Source: Chloroflexota bacterium
GTDB taxonomy: Bacteria; Chloroflexota; Anaerolineae; Anaerolineales; Anaerolineaceae
DNA length: 64,000 nucleotides
Reading direction: 5' to 3'
NCBI GenBank assembly: GCA_004347695.1
Contig: SLTK01000005.1
Span: forward strand, 36,208-100,207
Shown here: piece after piece, positions 8,243-17,472 of the stretch
Layout: each line of letters opens with the position of its first letter
Numbering within the stretch: position 1 is the first letter of the stretch
The notes under the pieces: model-generated
Told to the model about the DNA's origin: nothing
Databases searched by the model: none
Seen by the model: only the letters and a program-made list of their open reading frames with translations
Position numbers and translations under genes: made by a program

Positions 8243-10048
8243 TTATTTTTCCTCCCTCTCTATTACAGAAACAAATTTGAACTGCCGGACATCCACCACC
8301 CCCAGGTCAGAGATGCGCAGTTCGGGAATGACCACCAGAGCCATCAAACTGAGCTGCATATTGGGGTTGTTCAGATTGCAGCCGCAGGCTACGAACCCAC
8401 GCAGCACTGTGGCAGCTTCCTCCGCCACGACTCTGGCCGGTTGGTCAGACATAAGGCCGGCAATTGGTAAGCGAACCTTCCCAATCACCTGTCCCTCTTT
8501 GATCACGACCTGTCCACCGCCGCATGCAGCCAGTTCGTTGACTGCCTGAGCCATCATGGCGTCGTCGGTGCCAATGACAATCAGATGATGGCTGTCGTGG
8601 GCAACTGTGGTGGCAATGGCACAATGAGCTGCCAGGCTGAACCCGTGCACCAGTCCAACTTGAACCCGCCCGCTGGAGACATGGCGTTCGACCAGGGCAA
8701 TTTTGATAATATCGTTTTCAAGGTCGATCTTAACCAACCCGTCTTCTACCTTCACCGGCAGATGCAGGTGGCGGTTGGGCGCCTGGTTTTCGATCACGCC
8801 GATTACATGGGCGATGGCAGTACCATTTTGAATATTTTCGGCTTTCAAGGCAAAATCAGCGGCGCTTTTTGGCCGCGGTAGATGCACCGAGTTGATTACC
8901 CAATCCGGATATGTTCTTACAGGGAGTTCGACCCGCAAAGCGCCTTCTTCAGCCACAACCTGCCCACGGGCAATGACCTGTTCAGCAGCAAAATTCTTCA
9001 GGTCCTGCACCAGCACGATATCCGCAAAACGGCCGGGAGCGATCAGGCCCATATCGCGGCTGACGCCGAAATGTTCGGCAGTATTGATGGTTGCCATCTG
9101 AATGGCAGTCAGGGGGTCAAGGCCCTGACCAATGGCATGGCGAAGCACCCGGTCCATGTGACCTTCCTGCACCAGGGTGGCGGAGTGCGAATCATCGGTG
9201 CACAGCAGGAAACGCCGCGAGTCGAGCCCTTTTTCGGTTACCGCTTTGACCTGAGCAGCCACATCATGCCAGGCTGAGCCATAGCGCATCATGACTTTCA
9301 TACCCTGGCGGGCGCGCTGTATCGCATCGTTAACCGTTGTGCCTTCGTGGTCATCTTCCGCACCGCCGGCAGCGTACCCGTAGAATGGCAATCCCATGTC
9401 CGGCGAGGCATAATGCCCGCCAATCACTTTGCCGGCGTTGCGCGTGGCAGCCATTTCAGCATGAACGCTTTCCTGGCTGTTGAATACGCCCGGGAAGTTC
9501 ATCATTTCCCCCAGGCCGACAATGCCCGGCCATTCCATCATTTCAGCCACATCCGCCGGGCTGATGCTGGCGCCGGGAGTTTCGAAGCCGGGAGCGGACG
9601 GAACGCACGACGGCGCCTGGACAAACACATGCACCGGCTGGTCGGCGGCCTCATCCATCATCATGCGCACGCCTTTCAGGCCAAAGATATTGGCAATTTC
9701 ATGCGGATCGACGAACATGGCAGTGGTGCCGTGTGGGACGACTGTCCGGACAAATTCAGTTACAGTCAACATTCCCGACTCGACGTGCATGTGGCCATCC
9801 ATCAGCCCCGGTACCAGGAAACGACCCTTTGCTTCAATGATTTTGGTCTGCGCACCGATCGTATGACTGGCATCCGGACCGACATAGGCAATTCGGTCGT
9901 TTAAAATAGCGATATCCGTCTCCGGGACTATTTCGCCGGATTGGACGGAAACCCACTGTCCTTTTCGGATGACCAGGTCAGCAGGCAGTCGTCCCATGGC
10001 GCAATCCACTAATTTACGAGCGGATTCTGCAGTAACTTTCAAAACCAT
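8243..10048 (-). CDS. ade: Adenine deaminase
   Basis: Metal-dependent amidohydrolase converting adenine to hypoxanthine and ammonia; at 601 aa it is full length for bacterial Ade. Characteristic motifs are LVPGLMDGHMHVESGML (metal-binding HxH), FVDPHEIANIFG, and LCTDDSHSATL near residue 280. The C-terminal third (after about 400) has the Ade-specific domain ending in a run containing GCGGGQVVIKEG and GFVACGCNLNNPNMQ. GGAGGTGAC directly before the ATG decides the start. It is followed two bases later by the GntR gene. Together with the deaminase upstream it channels amino-purines toward hypoxanthine/xanthine-level intermediates; the dehydrogenases for the next step are not in the window. Confidence 0.96.
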   Translation of the reverse strand: MVLKVTAESARKLVDCAMGRLPADLVIRKGQWVSVQSGEIVPETDIAILNDRIAYVGPDASHTIGAQTKIIEAKGRFLVPGLMDGHMHVESGMLTVTEFVRTVVPHGTTAMFVDPHEIANIFGLKGVRMMMDEAADQPVHVFVQAPSCVPSAPGFETPGASISPADVAEMMEWPGIVGLGEMMNFPGVFNSQESVHAEMAATRNAGKVIGGHYASPDMGLPFYGYAAGGAEDDHEGTTVNDAIQRARQGMKVMMRYGSAWHDVAAQVKAVTEKGLDSRRFLLCTDDSHSATLVQEGHMDRVLRHAIGQGLDPLTAIQMATINTAEHFGVSRDMGLIAPGRFADIVLVQDLKNFAAEQVIARGQVVAEEGALRVELPVRTYPDWVINSVHLPRPKSAADFALKAENIQNGTAIAHVIGVIENQAPNRHLHLPVKVEDGLVKIDLENDIIKIALVERHVSSGRVQVGLVHGFSLAAHCAIATTVAHDSHHLIVIGTDDAMMAQAVNELAACGGGQVVIKEGQVIGKVRLPIAGLMSDQPARVVAEEAATVLRGFVACGCNLNNPNMQLSLMALVVIPELRISDLGVVDVRQFKFVSVIEREEK

Positions 10049-10107
10049 GTCACCTCCAGCTTAAGAAAGTAACCTGTTTGGGGGATTCACAGGTTGCTTT
10101 AGGGGAT

Positions 10108-11493
10108 TCAGGTGAGCAGCCGGGCAGCCGCTTGATTATGGGTTTCGATCTGACGGGACAGATCCAGGGTTGCCAGCATTCCCTGTTTAACGACATACTT
10201 GCCCTGAACAACGGTGTAATCAGTATTCCGCGGCTGACAAAATACCAACGCAGCCACCGGATCGTGAAGGGCGCCTGTGTATTCCAGACGGCTCAGATCG
10301 TAGGCAATAAAGTCAGCGCATTTGCCGACCTCCAGAGAGCCAATATCGCCGCGGCCCAACACTGCTGCGCCGCCGCGCGTTGCCAGTTCCAACGCCTGCC
10401 TTCCGGTCAGCAGCGGGGGCGCATCTTCTGTGGAAAGCGATGCTCCCGCAAGACCCGCGCCAAGGCGCGCAAGAAGCATGGCCTGACGCGCCTCTGCCAG
10501 CATGTGTGAACCATCATTGCTGGCCGAACCATCGACGCCTAACCCAACCTTGACCCCGGCTCGCAGGTAGCCGTTCAAAGGCGCAATGCCGGATCCCAAG
10601 CGCATATTGGATGAAGGACAATGCGCCACACCGCAGCCGTGGTGGGCGAAAACCTGGATCTCCGGCAGGTCGATATGGACTGCATGGGCAAACCAGACAT
10701 CCTTACCAAGCCAGCCGACCGATTCCATGTACGCCACCGGCCGGTGACCAAAGCGCTGCAGGCAAAATTCCTCTTCGTCCTGTGTCTCGGCCAGGTGCGT
10801 GTGCAGTTGCACGCCATAATGTCGCGCCAGGACAGCACTTTCTTTCATCAACTCGCCGGTAACGCTGAACGGCGAGCACGGCGCCAGCACAATCTGGACC
10901 ATCGCCCCGGGATTAGGATCGTGGTAGGTTTCAATCAGCCGGACGCTGTCGCGCAGAATAGCTTCTTCTGTATCCACAACCGAGTCCGGCGGCAATCCGC
11001 CCTGGCTCTCGCCCAGGCTCATCGAACCGCGCGAAGCATGGATGCGCATGCCCATATCGCGGGCGGCGGCGATTTCGTCATCCAACCGCGAACCGTTGGG
11101 GAACAAATACAAATGATCTGAAGCCGTGGTGCAACCGGAGAGCGCCAGTTCAGCCAGTGCAGTCTGGGTTGAAATGTAAATATCATCCGGCCGCAATCTT
11201 GCCCAGATGGGGTATAACGTCTTGAGCCAGTTGAACAGGTTGGCATCCTGAGCAGCCGGCACCGCACGGGTCAGGGTCTGGTAAAAATGATGGTGGGTAT
11301 TGACCATTCCCGGCAGCACCACATGACCGGTAAGATCCAGTACTTCATCCGCCTCGGTGGGCAGGTCTGCGCTGGGTCCGACCTGTTCGATAAAGCCGTC
11401 GCGAACGAAAAGGCCTCCGCCCGGGATTTCCCGGCGCGTCCCATCCATCGTCACTAAAACAGCGGCGTTCTTTACAAGGAATGTCTTGGGCAT
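10108..11493 (-). CDS. 8-oxoguanine deaminase-like amidohydrolase
   Basis: Amidohydrolase of the TrzN/AtzB/guanine deaminase group, 461 aa. Metal ligands are visible in GMVNTHHHFYQTLTRA, in HTHLAET (about 225) and in GLGVDGSASNDG (about 320). HHHFYQTLTRA and TLYPIWARL resemble characterised 8-oxoguanine deaminases, which yield urate. The E. coli SsnA protein of urate-breakdown clusters is a more distant relative with the same fold, and this gene occupies the SsnA-like place. Guanine, isoguanine or a triazine-like compound remain possible substrates. It is the first gene of the purine operon; its 5' leader of about 87 bases begins with a small hairpin (11558-11578). A clear Shine-Dalgarno before the ATG is lacking. 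Confidence 0.82.
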   Translation of the reverse strand: MPKTFLVKNAAVLVTMDGTRREIPGGGLFVRDGFIEQVGPSADLPTEADEVLDLTGHVVLPGMVNTHHHFYQTLTRAVPAAQDANLFNWLKTLYPIWARLRPDDIYISTQTALAELALSGCTTASDHLYLFPNGSRLDDEIAAARDMGMRIHASRGSMSLGESQGGLPPDSVVDTEEAILRDSVRLIETYHDPNPGAMVQIVLAPCSPFSVTGELMKESAVLARHYGVQLHTHLAETQDEEEFCLQRFGHRPVAYMESVGWLGKDVWFAHAVHIDLPEIQVFAHHGCGVAHCPSSNMRLGSGIAPLNGYLRAGVKVGLGVDGSASNDGSHMLAEARQAMLLARLGAGLAGASLSTEDAPPLLTGRQALELATRGGAAVLGRGDIGSLEVGKCADFIAYDLSRLEYTGALHDPVAALVFCQPRNTDYTVVQGKYVVKQGMLATLDLSRQIETHNQAAARLLT

Positions 11494-11586
11494 GAGTCTG
11501 AGAGATCAGAATTCAAAAAATGTTGGGGGAGTTGTTTTGTTCTGTTCGCGCCAATAGCGCTGGCGCAAGCTGCCAGCGACATCTTA

Positions 11587-11625
11587 AGTGTAGTCAATTT
11601 AACTCAAAAGTCAATTGTCAGACAA
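11587..11625 (-). promoter_or_regulatory. Promoter and GntR-like operator of the purine operon
   Basis: On the minus strand TTGACT (11614-11609) and TACACT (11592-11587) are spaced by 16 bases, a plausible sigma-70 promoter with a start near 11580. Directly abutting the -35 is the perfect palindrome TTGTCTGACAA (11625-11615), which fits the GntR-class pattern TnGTnnnACnA. Its position allows regulation by the GntR protein encoded within the operon. UTRA-type regulators often prefer GTnTAnAC-like sites, so the match is suggestive rather than diagnostic. Confidence 0.5.
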
Positions 11626-11638
11626 CATCCAAATGTCA

Positions 11639-12517
11639 CTATTTTTCTGCCAATTCGGCGCCGCGCAAGGTATTTTGCAGCAGCATGGCAATGGTCATGG
11701 GGCCAACACCGCCCGGTACCGGGGTGATGTGGCTAGCAACTTCCTTGACCTCGTCATAGGCAACGTCGCCCACCAGGCGGTATCCACTCTTTTTGGAGGC
11801 ATCTTCGACACGGTTGATGCCAACATCGATCACCACTGCGCCGGGTTTCACCCAGTCGCCGCGCACCATTTCAGGTCGTCCGACCGCAGCGATCAACACG
11901 TCAGCCTCTCGGACAATAGCAGGCAGGTCTTTCGAGCGGGAATGGCAGATGGTCACGGTGGCGTCCGCGCGTACCAGCAACAGCGCAACCGGCATGCCAA
12001 CGATGTTGGAACGACCGAGTACCACGGCGTTCACGCCGCGCAAAGTTGGCAATGTTTTTTCAAGCAAATAAATACAACCCGCCGGGGTGCACGGCACAAA
12101 AGCCGGTTCACGACCCTTCTGGGCCAGCCGCCCGATATTGACGGGATGAAAGCCGTCCACGTCCTTATTTAAATTGATGGTATTCAATACCGCTTCTTCG
12201 TCCAGGTGGGATGGCAGTGGCAGTTGAACCAAAATTCCATTAACCCGGCTGTCCTGGTTAAGCTCGCGGACAGCGCTTTCCACATCCGCCTGGGTGGCAG
12301 TGGCAGGCAATTCAACACCAAAGGATTGGATGCCCGCCTCTTCGCAGGCCTTTCGCTTCGAACGCACATACACTTGTGAGGCCGGATTATCCCCCACCAA
12401 CACTGTCGCCAGCCCCGGAACCGGCTTTCCAGCAGCCAACCGTTCCGCCACCGAAACTTTTACTTTCGCGCGAACATCTTCAGCAATTGCTTTCCCATCG
12501 ATTATTTCTGCAGTCAT
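11639..12517 (-). CDS. folD: Bifunctional methylenetetrahydrofolate dehydrogenase / methenyltetrahydrofolate cyclohydrolase
   Basis: Interconverts 5,10-methylene-, methenyl- and 10-formyl-tetrahydrofolate in the cytoplasm. It is 292 aa, the normal FolD size. Motifs are [14 protein letters not shown] with the catalytic Lys/Tyr region, [25 protein letters not shown], and the NADP-binding [14 protein letters not shown], with [18 protein letters not shown] near the end. I start at the ATG at 12517 because GGAGAGGG lies just upstream; an ATG four codons earlier would place that site inside the gene. The purine operon promoter follows its stop. FolD could process one-carbon units from the ftcD product at 42 kb. 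Confidence 0.96.
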   Translation of the reverse strand: MTAEIIDGKAIAEDVRAKVKVSVAERLAAGKPVPGLATVLVGDNPASQVYVRSKRKACEEAGIQSFGVELPATATQADVESAVRELNQDSRVNGILVQLPLPSHLDEEAVLNTINLNKDVDGFHPVNIGRLAQKGREPAFVPCTPAGCIYLLEKTLPTLRGVNAVVLGRSNIVGMPVALLLVRADATVTICHSRSKDLPAIVREADVLIAAVGRPEMVRGDWVKPGAVVIDVGINRVEDASKKSGYRLVGDVAYDEVKEVASHITPVPGGVGPMTIAMLLQNTLRGAELAEK

Positions 12518-12719
12518 TTCCCTCTCCATTTTCGATTTTGAAACGGACGTTGAATCGATGAACTCCCCGCTGAACGAGTTGTATAATCATCAGACAACCC
12601 ACATGAAAATTATACTCTGATCTTTGAAAACCGTCCCTCAAACCTGCGGCCTTTCAAAAATATTAATAATAGCGCCCGAAAATAGGAACTTTATCCCCTA
12701 AAATAGCCTGCGTGTAAGC

Positions 12720-12740
12720 TATAATGTGGCTACTGGGAGG
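12720..12740 (+). promoter_or_regulatory. -10 box and ribosome-binding site of ugd
   Basis: TATAAT lies at 12720-12725, but no convincing -35 is seen 16-18 bases upstream. GGGAGG at 12735-12740 is ten bases before the ATG at 12751 and decides that start over an ATG at 12724, which would overlap the -10 box. Confidence 0.5.
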
Positions 12741-12750
12741 AATTTCATTT

Positions 12751-14073
12751 ATGAGCAAACTCTGTGTGATTGGAACCGGCTATGTGGGACTGGTAACCGG
12801 CACGTGCTTCGCTGATCTGGGAAGTGAAGTTCACTGCATGGATATCGATGCAAGCCGCATCGAAAGATTAAAACAGGGCATTATGCCAATTTATGAACCA
12901 GGCCTGGAGCAACTGGTTGCACAAAACGTAAAATCCGGCCGTTTACACTTTACCTCCGACATTAATGAAGCGCTGGAAGGCGCCGATTTTGCCTTTATTG
13001 CAGTTGGCACCCCTTCCGGAGAGGAGGGCGAAGCCGACCTCCAATATGTACGGGTGGCAGCCGAGGCCATTGCTGACCTGGTGGATCACCCAATCGTGGT
13101 AGTGAATAAATCCACGGTACCGGTTGGCACTGGCGACTGGGTTGCTGACATCATTCGGCGGCGCCGCGGCGGCAAACCGCTGGATTTCGCTGTGGTTTCC
13201 AATCCGGAGTTCCTGCGTGAGGGTTCAGCGATCAATGATTTCATGGATCCCGACCGGGTAATCCTCGGGTCGCTCGACCGTACGGCAGCAACAAAAGTCG
13301 CCCAGTTGTACCTCAGCCTGCGCTGCCCGATCATGATCACCGATTTGCGCACCGCAGAGATGATCAAATACGCATCCAACGCCTTTTTGGCTACGCGCAT
13401 CTCCTTCATCAATGAAATCGCCACCATCTGTGAGGAACTCGGCGCTGACGTTGGCCAGGTAGCCGAGGGGATGGGACTGGATAAACGCATCGGGCGCTCG
13501 TTTCTGGATGCCGGTTTAGGCTGGGGCGGCTCGTGCTTCCCCAAGGATGTCAAGGCATTGGCGCACATGGCGGTCATTCACGGCTCCAACCCCCAGTTAT
13601 TGCAGGCCGTGATGGATATCAACCGCAATCAGCGGCGCCGGGTACTGCTGCGCCTGCGAAAAGCGCTTGGCGGGCTGGACGAGAAGGTGATCGGCATTTT
13701 AGGCCTGTCCTTTAAACCCAATACAGATGATATCCGTGAAGCGCCGGCGCTCGAATTGATTCGTTTACTCGAAAATGAAGGCGCGGTGATCCAGGCTTAC
13801 GATCCCCAGGCAATGGACAACGCCAGCAAGGTGTTGACAAAGACCCACCTGGTGAAAACCCCCTATGAGGTGGCTGCCGGAGCAGACGCGCTGGTGCTGG
13901 CAACTGAATGGAACGAGTTCAAACAGTTGGATTTCGAGCGGGTCGCCCAATTAATGCGCGGCAAATTGATCCTGGATGGACGCAATCAGTGGGACGCTGA
14001 CCGCCTGCGCGCCCTGGGCTTTACTTATTACGGTATCGGCCGCGGTAACAACGGTAACGGCAACGGGAATTAG
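12751..14073 (+). CDS. ugd: UDP-glucose 6-dehydrogenase
   Basis: Oxidises UDP-glucose to UDP-glucuronate with two NAD+, feeding capsule or exopolysaccharide synthesis. It is 440 aa, with an N-terminal Rossmann motif [14 protein letters not shown], the [14 protein letters not shown] segment, the central [21 protein letters not shown] helix region, and catalytic Cys in [11 protein letters not shown]. The C-terminal nucleotide-sugar domain (about 310-440) contains [16 protein letters not shown]. The tail is a short Asn/Gly run. The gene is monocistronic and diverges from folD, with a terminator directly after it. No other sugar-nucleotide genes are adjacent. Confidence 0.96.
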   Translation: MSKLCVIGTGYVGLVTGTCFADLGSEVHCMDIDASRIERLKQGIMPIYEPGLEQLVAQNVKSGRLHFTSDINEALEGADFAFIAVGTPSGEEGEADLQYVRVAAEAIADLVDHPIVVVNKSTVPVGTGDWVADIIRRRRGGKPLDFAVVSNPEFLREGSAINDFMDPDRVILGSLDRTAATKVAQLYLSLRCPIMITDLRTAEMIKYASNAFLATRISFINEIATICEELGADVGQVAEGMGLDKRIGRSFLDAGLGWGGSCFPKDVKALAHMAVIHGSNPQLLQAVMDINRNQRRRVLLRLRKALGGLDEKVIGILGLSFKPNTDDIREAPALELIRLLENEGAVIQAYDPQAMDNASKVLTKTHLVKTPYEVAAGADALVLATEWNEFKQLDFERVAQLMRGKLILDGRNQWDADRLRALGFTYYGIGRGNNGNGNGN

Positions 14074-14094
14074 GATAGTTACCAGGTTAATCAG

Positions 14095-14123
14095 AAAGGA
14101 CGGGCTAAAACCCGTCCTTTTTT
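14095..14123 (+). terminator. Rho-independent terminator of ugd
   Basis: A 10-bp stem AAAGGACGGG/CCCGTCCTTT with the loop CTAAAA is followed by a T-run, 22 bases after the ugd stop. It is a canonical intrinsic terminator. Confidence 0.9.
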
Positions 14124-14173
14124 AACCCAATAAAAGGCCAACCGGTTCAATACCCCGTGCCAATTCCAAGATC

Positions 14174-14300
14174 GGGCGCGGGGTTTTGTTAATCACACAC
14201 CATAATTTGAAAAACCCCGCGCCCCTACCGACGAGGTATCACATTATGTTGGGGTTAGAGATTCTGTAGGTCGAATTGCCTTGCGGGCAATCCGACCTAC
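14174..14300. repeat. Two intergenic inverted repeats
   Basis: In the gap between ugd and uvrA a perfect 14-bp inverted repeat (14174-14187 with 14211-14224, GGGCGCGGGGTTTT) encloses a 23-base loop. A second repeat spans 14266-14300 (GTAGGTCGAATTGCC and a near-complement). Both resemble dispersed REP/MITE-like sequences; neither has a T-run suited to uvrA. Confidence 0.6.
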
Positions 14301-14314
14301 GAAAAATCCTGCCT

Positions 14315-17245
14315 TTACGGTTGGGAAGCTAAAGCTGATCCTGCCTCGGGCCAATTAATATGATGTTCCTCGACATACTGACTCAGGAACTGGCCTGTAT
14401 AGGAATCCGGGTTGGCGCACACCTCTTCCGGGGTGCCGGCTGCCACCAACAGGCCGCCACGATCCCCGCCATCCGGGCCGAGGTCAATGATGTAGTCTGC
14501 CACCTTGATAATGTCCAGGTTATGTTCAATGATCAGCACCGAGTTGCCGGCATCCACCAACCGCTGGAGTACCTCGATCAGCTTGTGCACGTCCGCGGCA
14601 TGCAACCCAACCGACGGCTCATCCAGTACGTACAGCGTGCGGCCGGTCGCCCGGCGCGACAACTCGCGGCCCAGCTTGACCCGCTGCGCTTCGCCGCCGG
14701 AGAGCGTAGTTGCCGGTTGGCCAATGCGGATGTAGCCCAGGCCGACGTCATTCAGCGTACGCAGTTTATTGACAATCGCCGGGAAAGCTGTAAAAATCTC
14801 CAGCCCTTCGCTGACAGTCGTATCCAGTACATCTGCTATGCTCTTGCCCTTGAAATGCACTTGCAGCGTCTCGCGATTGAAGCGCGCGCCGTGGCAAACA
14901 TCGCATGATACATAAACATCGGGTAGAAATTGCATTTCGATCTTCAGTTGTCCCTGTCCCTGACAGGCTTCACAGCGCCCGCCGTGGACATTGAATGAAA
15001 ACCGACCGGCCTTATAGCCGCGGATTTTACTCTCCGGCAATTCCGCGAACAATTTGCGGATTTCATCGAACATTCCGGTATAGGTGCCCGGATTGGAACG
15101 CGGGGTGCGCCCGATGGGGGATTGATCGATGTTGATAATCTTATCCAGCAATTCGATGCCTTCGATCCGCTCGTAATCACCGGGGTAAGTGTGCGCCCCG
15201 TTCAAATCGCGCGCCAGAGCGTTGTACAGCACATCCACCATCAAGGTTGATTTCCCCGAGCCTGACACGCCGGTAATGCACACCAGCTTTCCCAGCGGAA
15301 TCTTGACATCCAGATCTTTGAGGTTGTTGGCGCGGGCGCCCACCACCCGCAGCGATTTCCCGTTGCCGTTGCGCCGTTTTTCAGGCACCGGCACTTGCAG
15401 CCTACCTGACAGATATGCCCCGGTTATTGATTTTGGGTTATCGTTAATTTGACCTGGAGTGCCTTCGGCTATCACATAACCGCCATGTTCACCGGCGCCG
15501 GGTCCAAGATCAATGATCCAATCTGCTTCGCGGATGGTCTCTTCATCATGCTCGACCACCAGAACGGTATTGCCAAGGTCGCGCAAGCCCTTCAAAGTTG
15601 CCAGCAAACGTGTGTTATCGCGCGGGTGCAGTCCAATCGAAGGCTCGTCCAATACATACAATACGCCCATCAGGCGCGAGCCAATCTGGGTAGCCAGCCG
15701 GATGCGCTGAGCTTCGCCACCTGAAAGCGAGGCGGCCGAGCGCCGCAGGGTCAGGTAATCCAATCCCACATCGACCAAAAAGCCAAGCCGCGCGATGATT
15801 TCTTTGAAAATGCGCCCGCCAATGGCCAGATCGCGCTCTGAGAGCGGCGAGTCCTCCCCTGCCAGCCGGCGCACCCAGTCCAGGGTGCGCAGAACCGGCC
15901 AATCGGTTGCGTCGATGATATTTTGATTGTCGACCGTCACCGCCAGCGCCTCAGGTCGCAGCCGCTTGCCGCCGCAGGTTGGGCACGGCCGGTTGTTCAT
16001 GAATTCGGTGATTTTATTGCGGATGTATTCCGAATTGGTTTCGCGGTAACGGCGTTCCAGGTTCGGGATCACGCCTTCGAAGGCCATAGTGTAGGTCGCC
16101 TGGCGATCGTCTCTTTCCATGTGCATCTTGACTTCTTCGCCGCCGGTGCCGTACAAAACCTTTTGCAGTTTTTCCGGCGCCAGGCTGCTTACCGGGGCGT
16201 CCATGTTGATGTGGTACTTGGCCGCCACGTTTTTAACCATCTGCCAGTAGTAACGCCCTTCGTCGCCGCGCGTTCCGGACCATTCCAGCGCCACAATCGC
16301 GCCGTCATTGAGGGAGCGTTCCTTATCCGGGATGAGCAAATCCGGGTCGATTTCGAGTTTGCTGCCAAGTCCCTGGCAGTCAGGGCAAGCGCCGTGCGGG
16401 GTATTGAAAGAAAAAGTGCGCGGTTCGATTTCCGGGAGGCTGATTCCGTGCACCGGGCAAGCCAGGTGCTCGGAATAAAAGTAATCCACCGGCGGATCAG
16501 ACGTGACATCCTGAACAATCAGGTAACCCTCGCCAACTTTCAGTGCGGTCTCAACCGAATCGGTCAGGCGCGTTCGCGCTGCGCGTTCATCCTCGGCGTT
16601 TTCCTGAGAGCTGAGAACCAAACGATCCACCACTGCCTCGATATTGTGAATCTTGTAGCGGTCGAGGGTGATTTCCTCATCCAATGAGTACACCGTGCCG
16701 TCTGCACGCACACGCACAAAGCCGGCTTTGCGAATTTCATCGAACACCGCCTGGTAGGTGCCTTTGCGCCCTCGCACCACCGGCGCCAGGATCAGCAAAC
16801 GGGAGCCTTCCGGCTTGTTTTCCAGTATTTCAACGATTTCCTGGGCTGACTGGCGCACTACTTCCCGACCGCAAATCGGGCAATGCGGAATGCCGACCCT
16901 GGCGAAAAGCAAGCGCAGGTAATCGTAAACCTCGGTGACCGTCCCCACCGTCGAACGCGGGTTGCGTGATGTCGCTTTCTGGTCGATCGAGACCGCCGGA
17001 GAAAGTCCATCGATGGAATCGACATCCGGCTTTTCCATCTGCCCAAGGAACTGGCGCGCGTAGGCTGACAGCGATTCGACGTAACGCCGCTGCCCTTCGG
17101 CAAAGATGGTGTCGAATGCCAGGGAGCTTTTACCCGAGCCGGACAGCCCGGTGATTACCACCAGTTGGTCGCGTGGGATCTCGACCGTAATATTCTTAAG
17201 ATTATGTTCGCGGGCACCAACCACCCGAATAACATTATGTGTCAT
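14315..17245 (-). CDS. uvrA: Excinuclease ABC subunit A
   Basis: Damage-recognition ATPase of nucleotide excision repair, acting as a dimer with UvrB on DNA. At 976 aa it is slightly longer than the E. coli protein (940). The first ABC module has Walker [15 protein letters not shown]; zinc-binding cysteines appear in HCPICGREV and in CPDCQGLG; a signature follows in [18 protein letters not shown] with Walker [17 protein letters not shown]. The second module repeats this with [14 protein letters not shown], the zinc module around [24 protein letters not shown], and [16 protein letters not shown]. It is complete and stands alone; uvrB and uvrC are not in the window. Confidence 0.98.
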   Translation of the reverse strand: MTHNVIRVVGAREHNLKNITVEIPRDQLVVITGLSGSGKSSLAFDTIFAEGQRRYVESLSAYARQFLGQMEKPDVDSIDGLSPAVSIDQKATSRNPRSTVGTVTEVYDYLRLLFARVGIPHCPICGREVVRQSAQEIVEILENKPEGSRLLILAPVVRGRKGTYQAVFDEIRKAGFVRVRADGTVYSLDEEITLDRYKIHNIEAVVDRLVLSSQENAEDERAARTRLTDSVETALKVGEGYLIVQDVTSDPPVDYFYSEHLACPVHGISLPEIEPRTFSFNTPHGACPDCQGLGSKLEIDPDLLIPDKERSLNDGAIVALEWSGTRGDEGRYYWQMVKNVAAKYHINMDAPVSSLAPEKLQKVLYGTGGEEVKMHMERDDRQATYTMAFEGVIPNLERRYRETNSEYIRNKITEFMNNRPCPTCGGKRLRPEALAVTVDNQNIIDATDWPVLRTLDWVRRLAGEDSPLSERDLAIGGRIFKEIIARLGFLVDVGLDYLTLRRSAASLSGGEAQRIRLATQIGSRLMGVLYVLDEPSIGLHPRDNTRLLATLKGLRDLGNTVLVVEHDEETIREADWIIDLGPGAGEHGGYVIAEGTPGQINDNPKSITGAYLSGRLQVPVPEKRRNGNGKSLRVVGARANNLKDLDVKIPLGKLVCITGVSGSGKSTLMVDVLYNALARDLNGAHTYPGDYERIEGIELLDKIINIDQSPIGRTPRSNPGTYTGMFDEIRKLFAELPESKIRGYKAGRFSFNVHGGRCEACQGQGQLKIEMQFLPDVYVSCDVCHGARFNRETLQVHFKGKSIADVLDTTVSEGLEIFTAFPAIVNKLRTLNDVGLGYIRIGQPATTLSGGEAQRVKLGRELSRRATGRTLYVLDEPSVGLHAADVHKLIEVLQRLVDAGNSVLIIEHNLDIIKVADYIIDLGPDGGDRGGLLVAAGTPEEVCANPDSYTGQFLSQYVEEHHINWPEAGSALASQP

Positions 17246-17472
17246 AGTTACCCCGGAAATGAAATCGAATATATTTTCTAAATTATATCATAACCAACGC
17301 AAAATGGAACGCCCGTTCTGCGATAAATTTTAGCAACTTGTAATTCTACCCCAGGTGGTGAGGATTAATCCAGAAGAATTCTGTATTCGGGTATGAAATA
17401 TCCCATTCAGTTTACCCGCTCGATATATAATGAGGCCAGGTTTTTATCCTGCCACCGAACAGGGAGTCTCCC

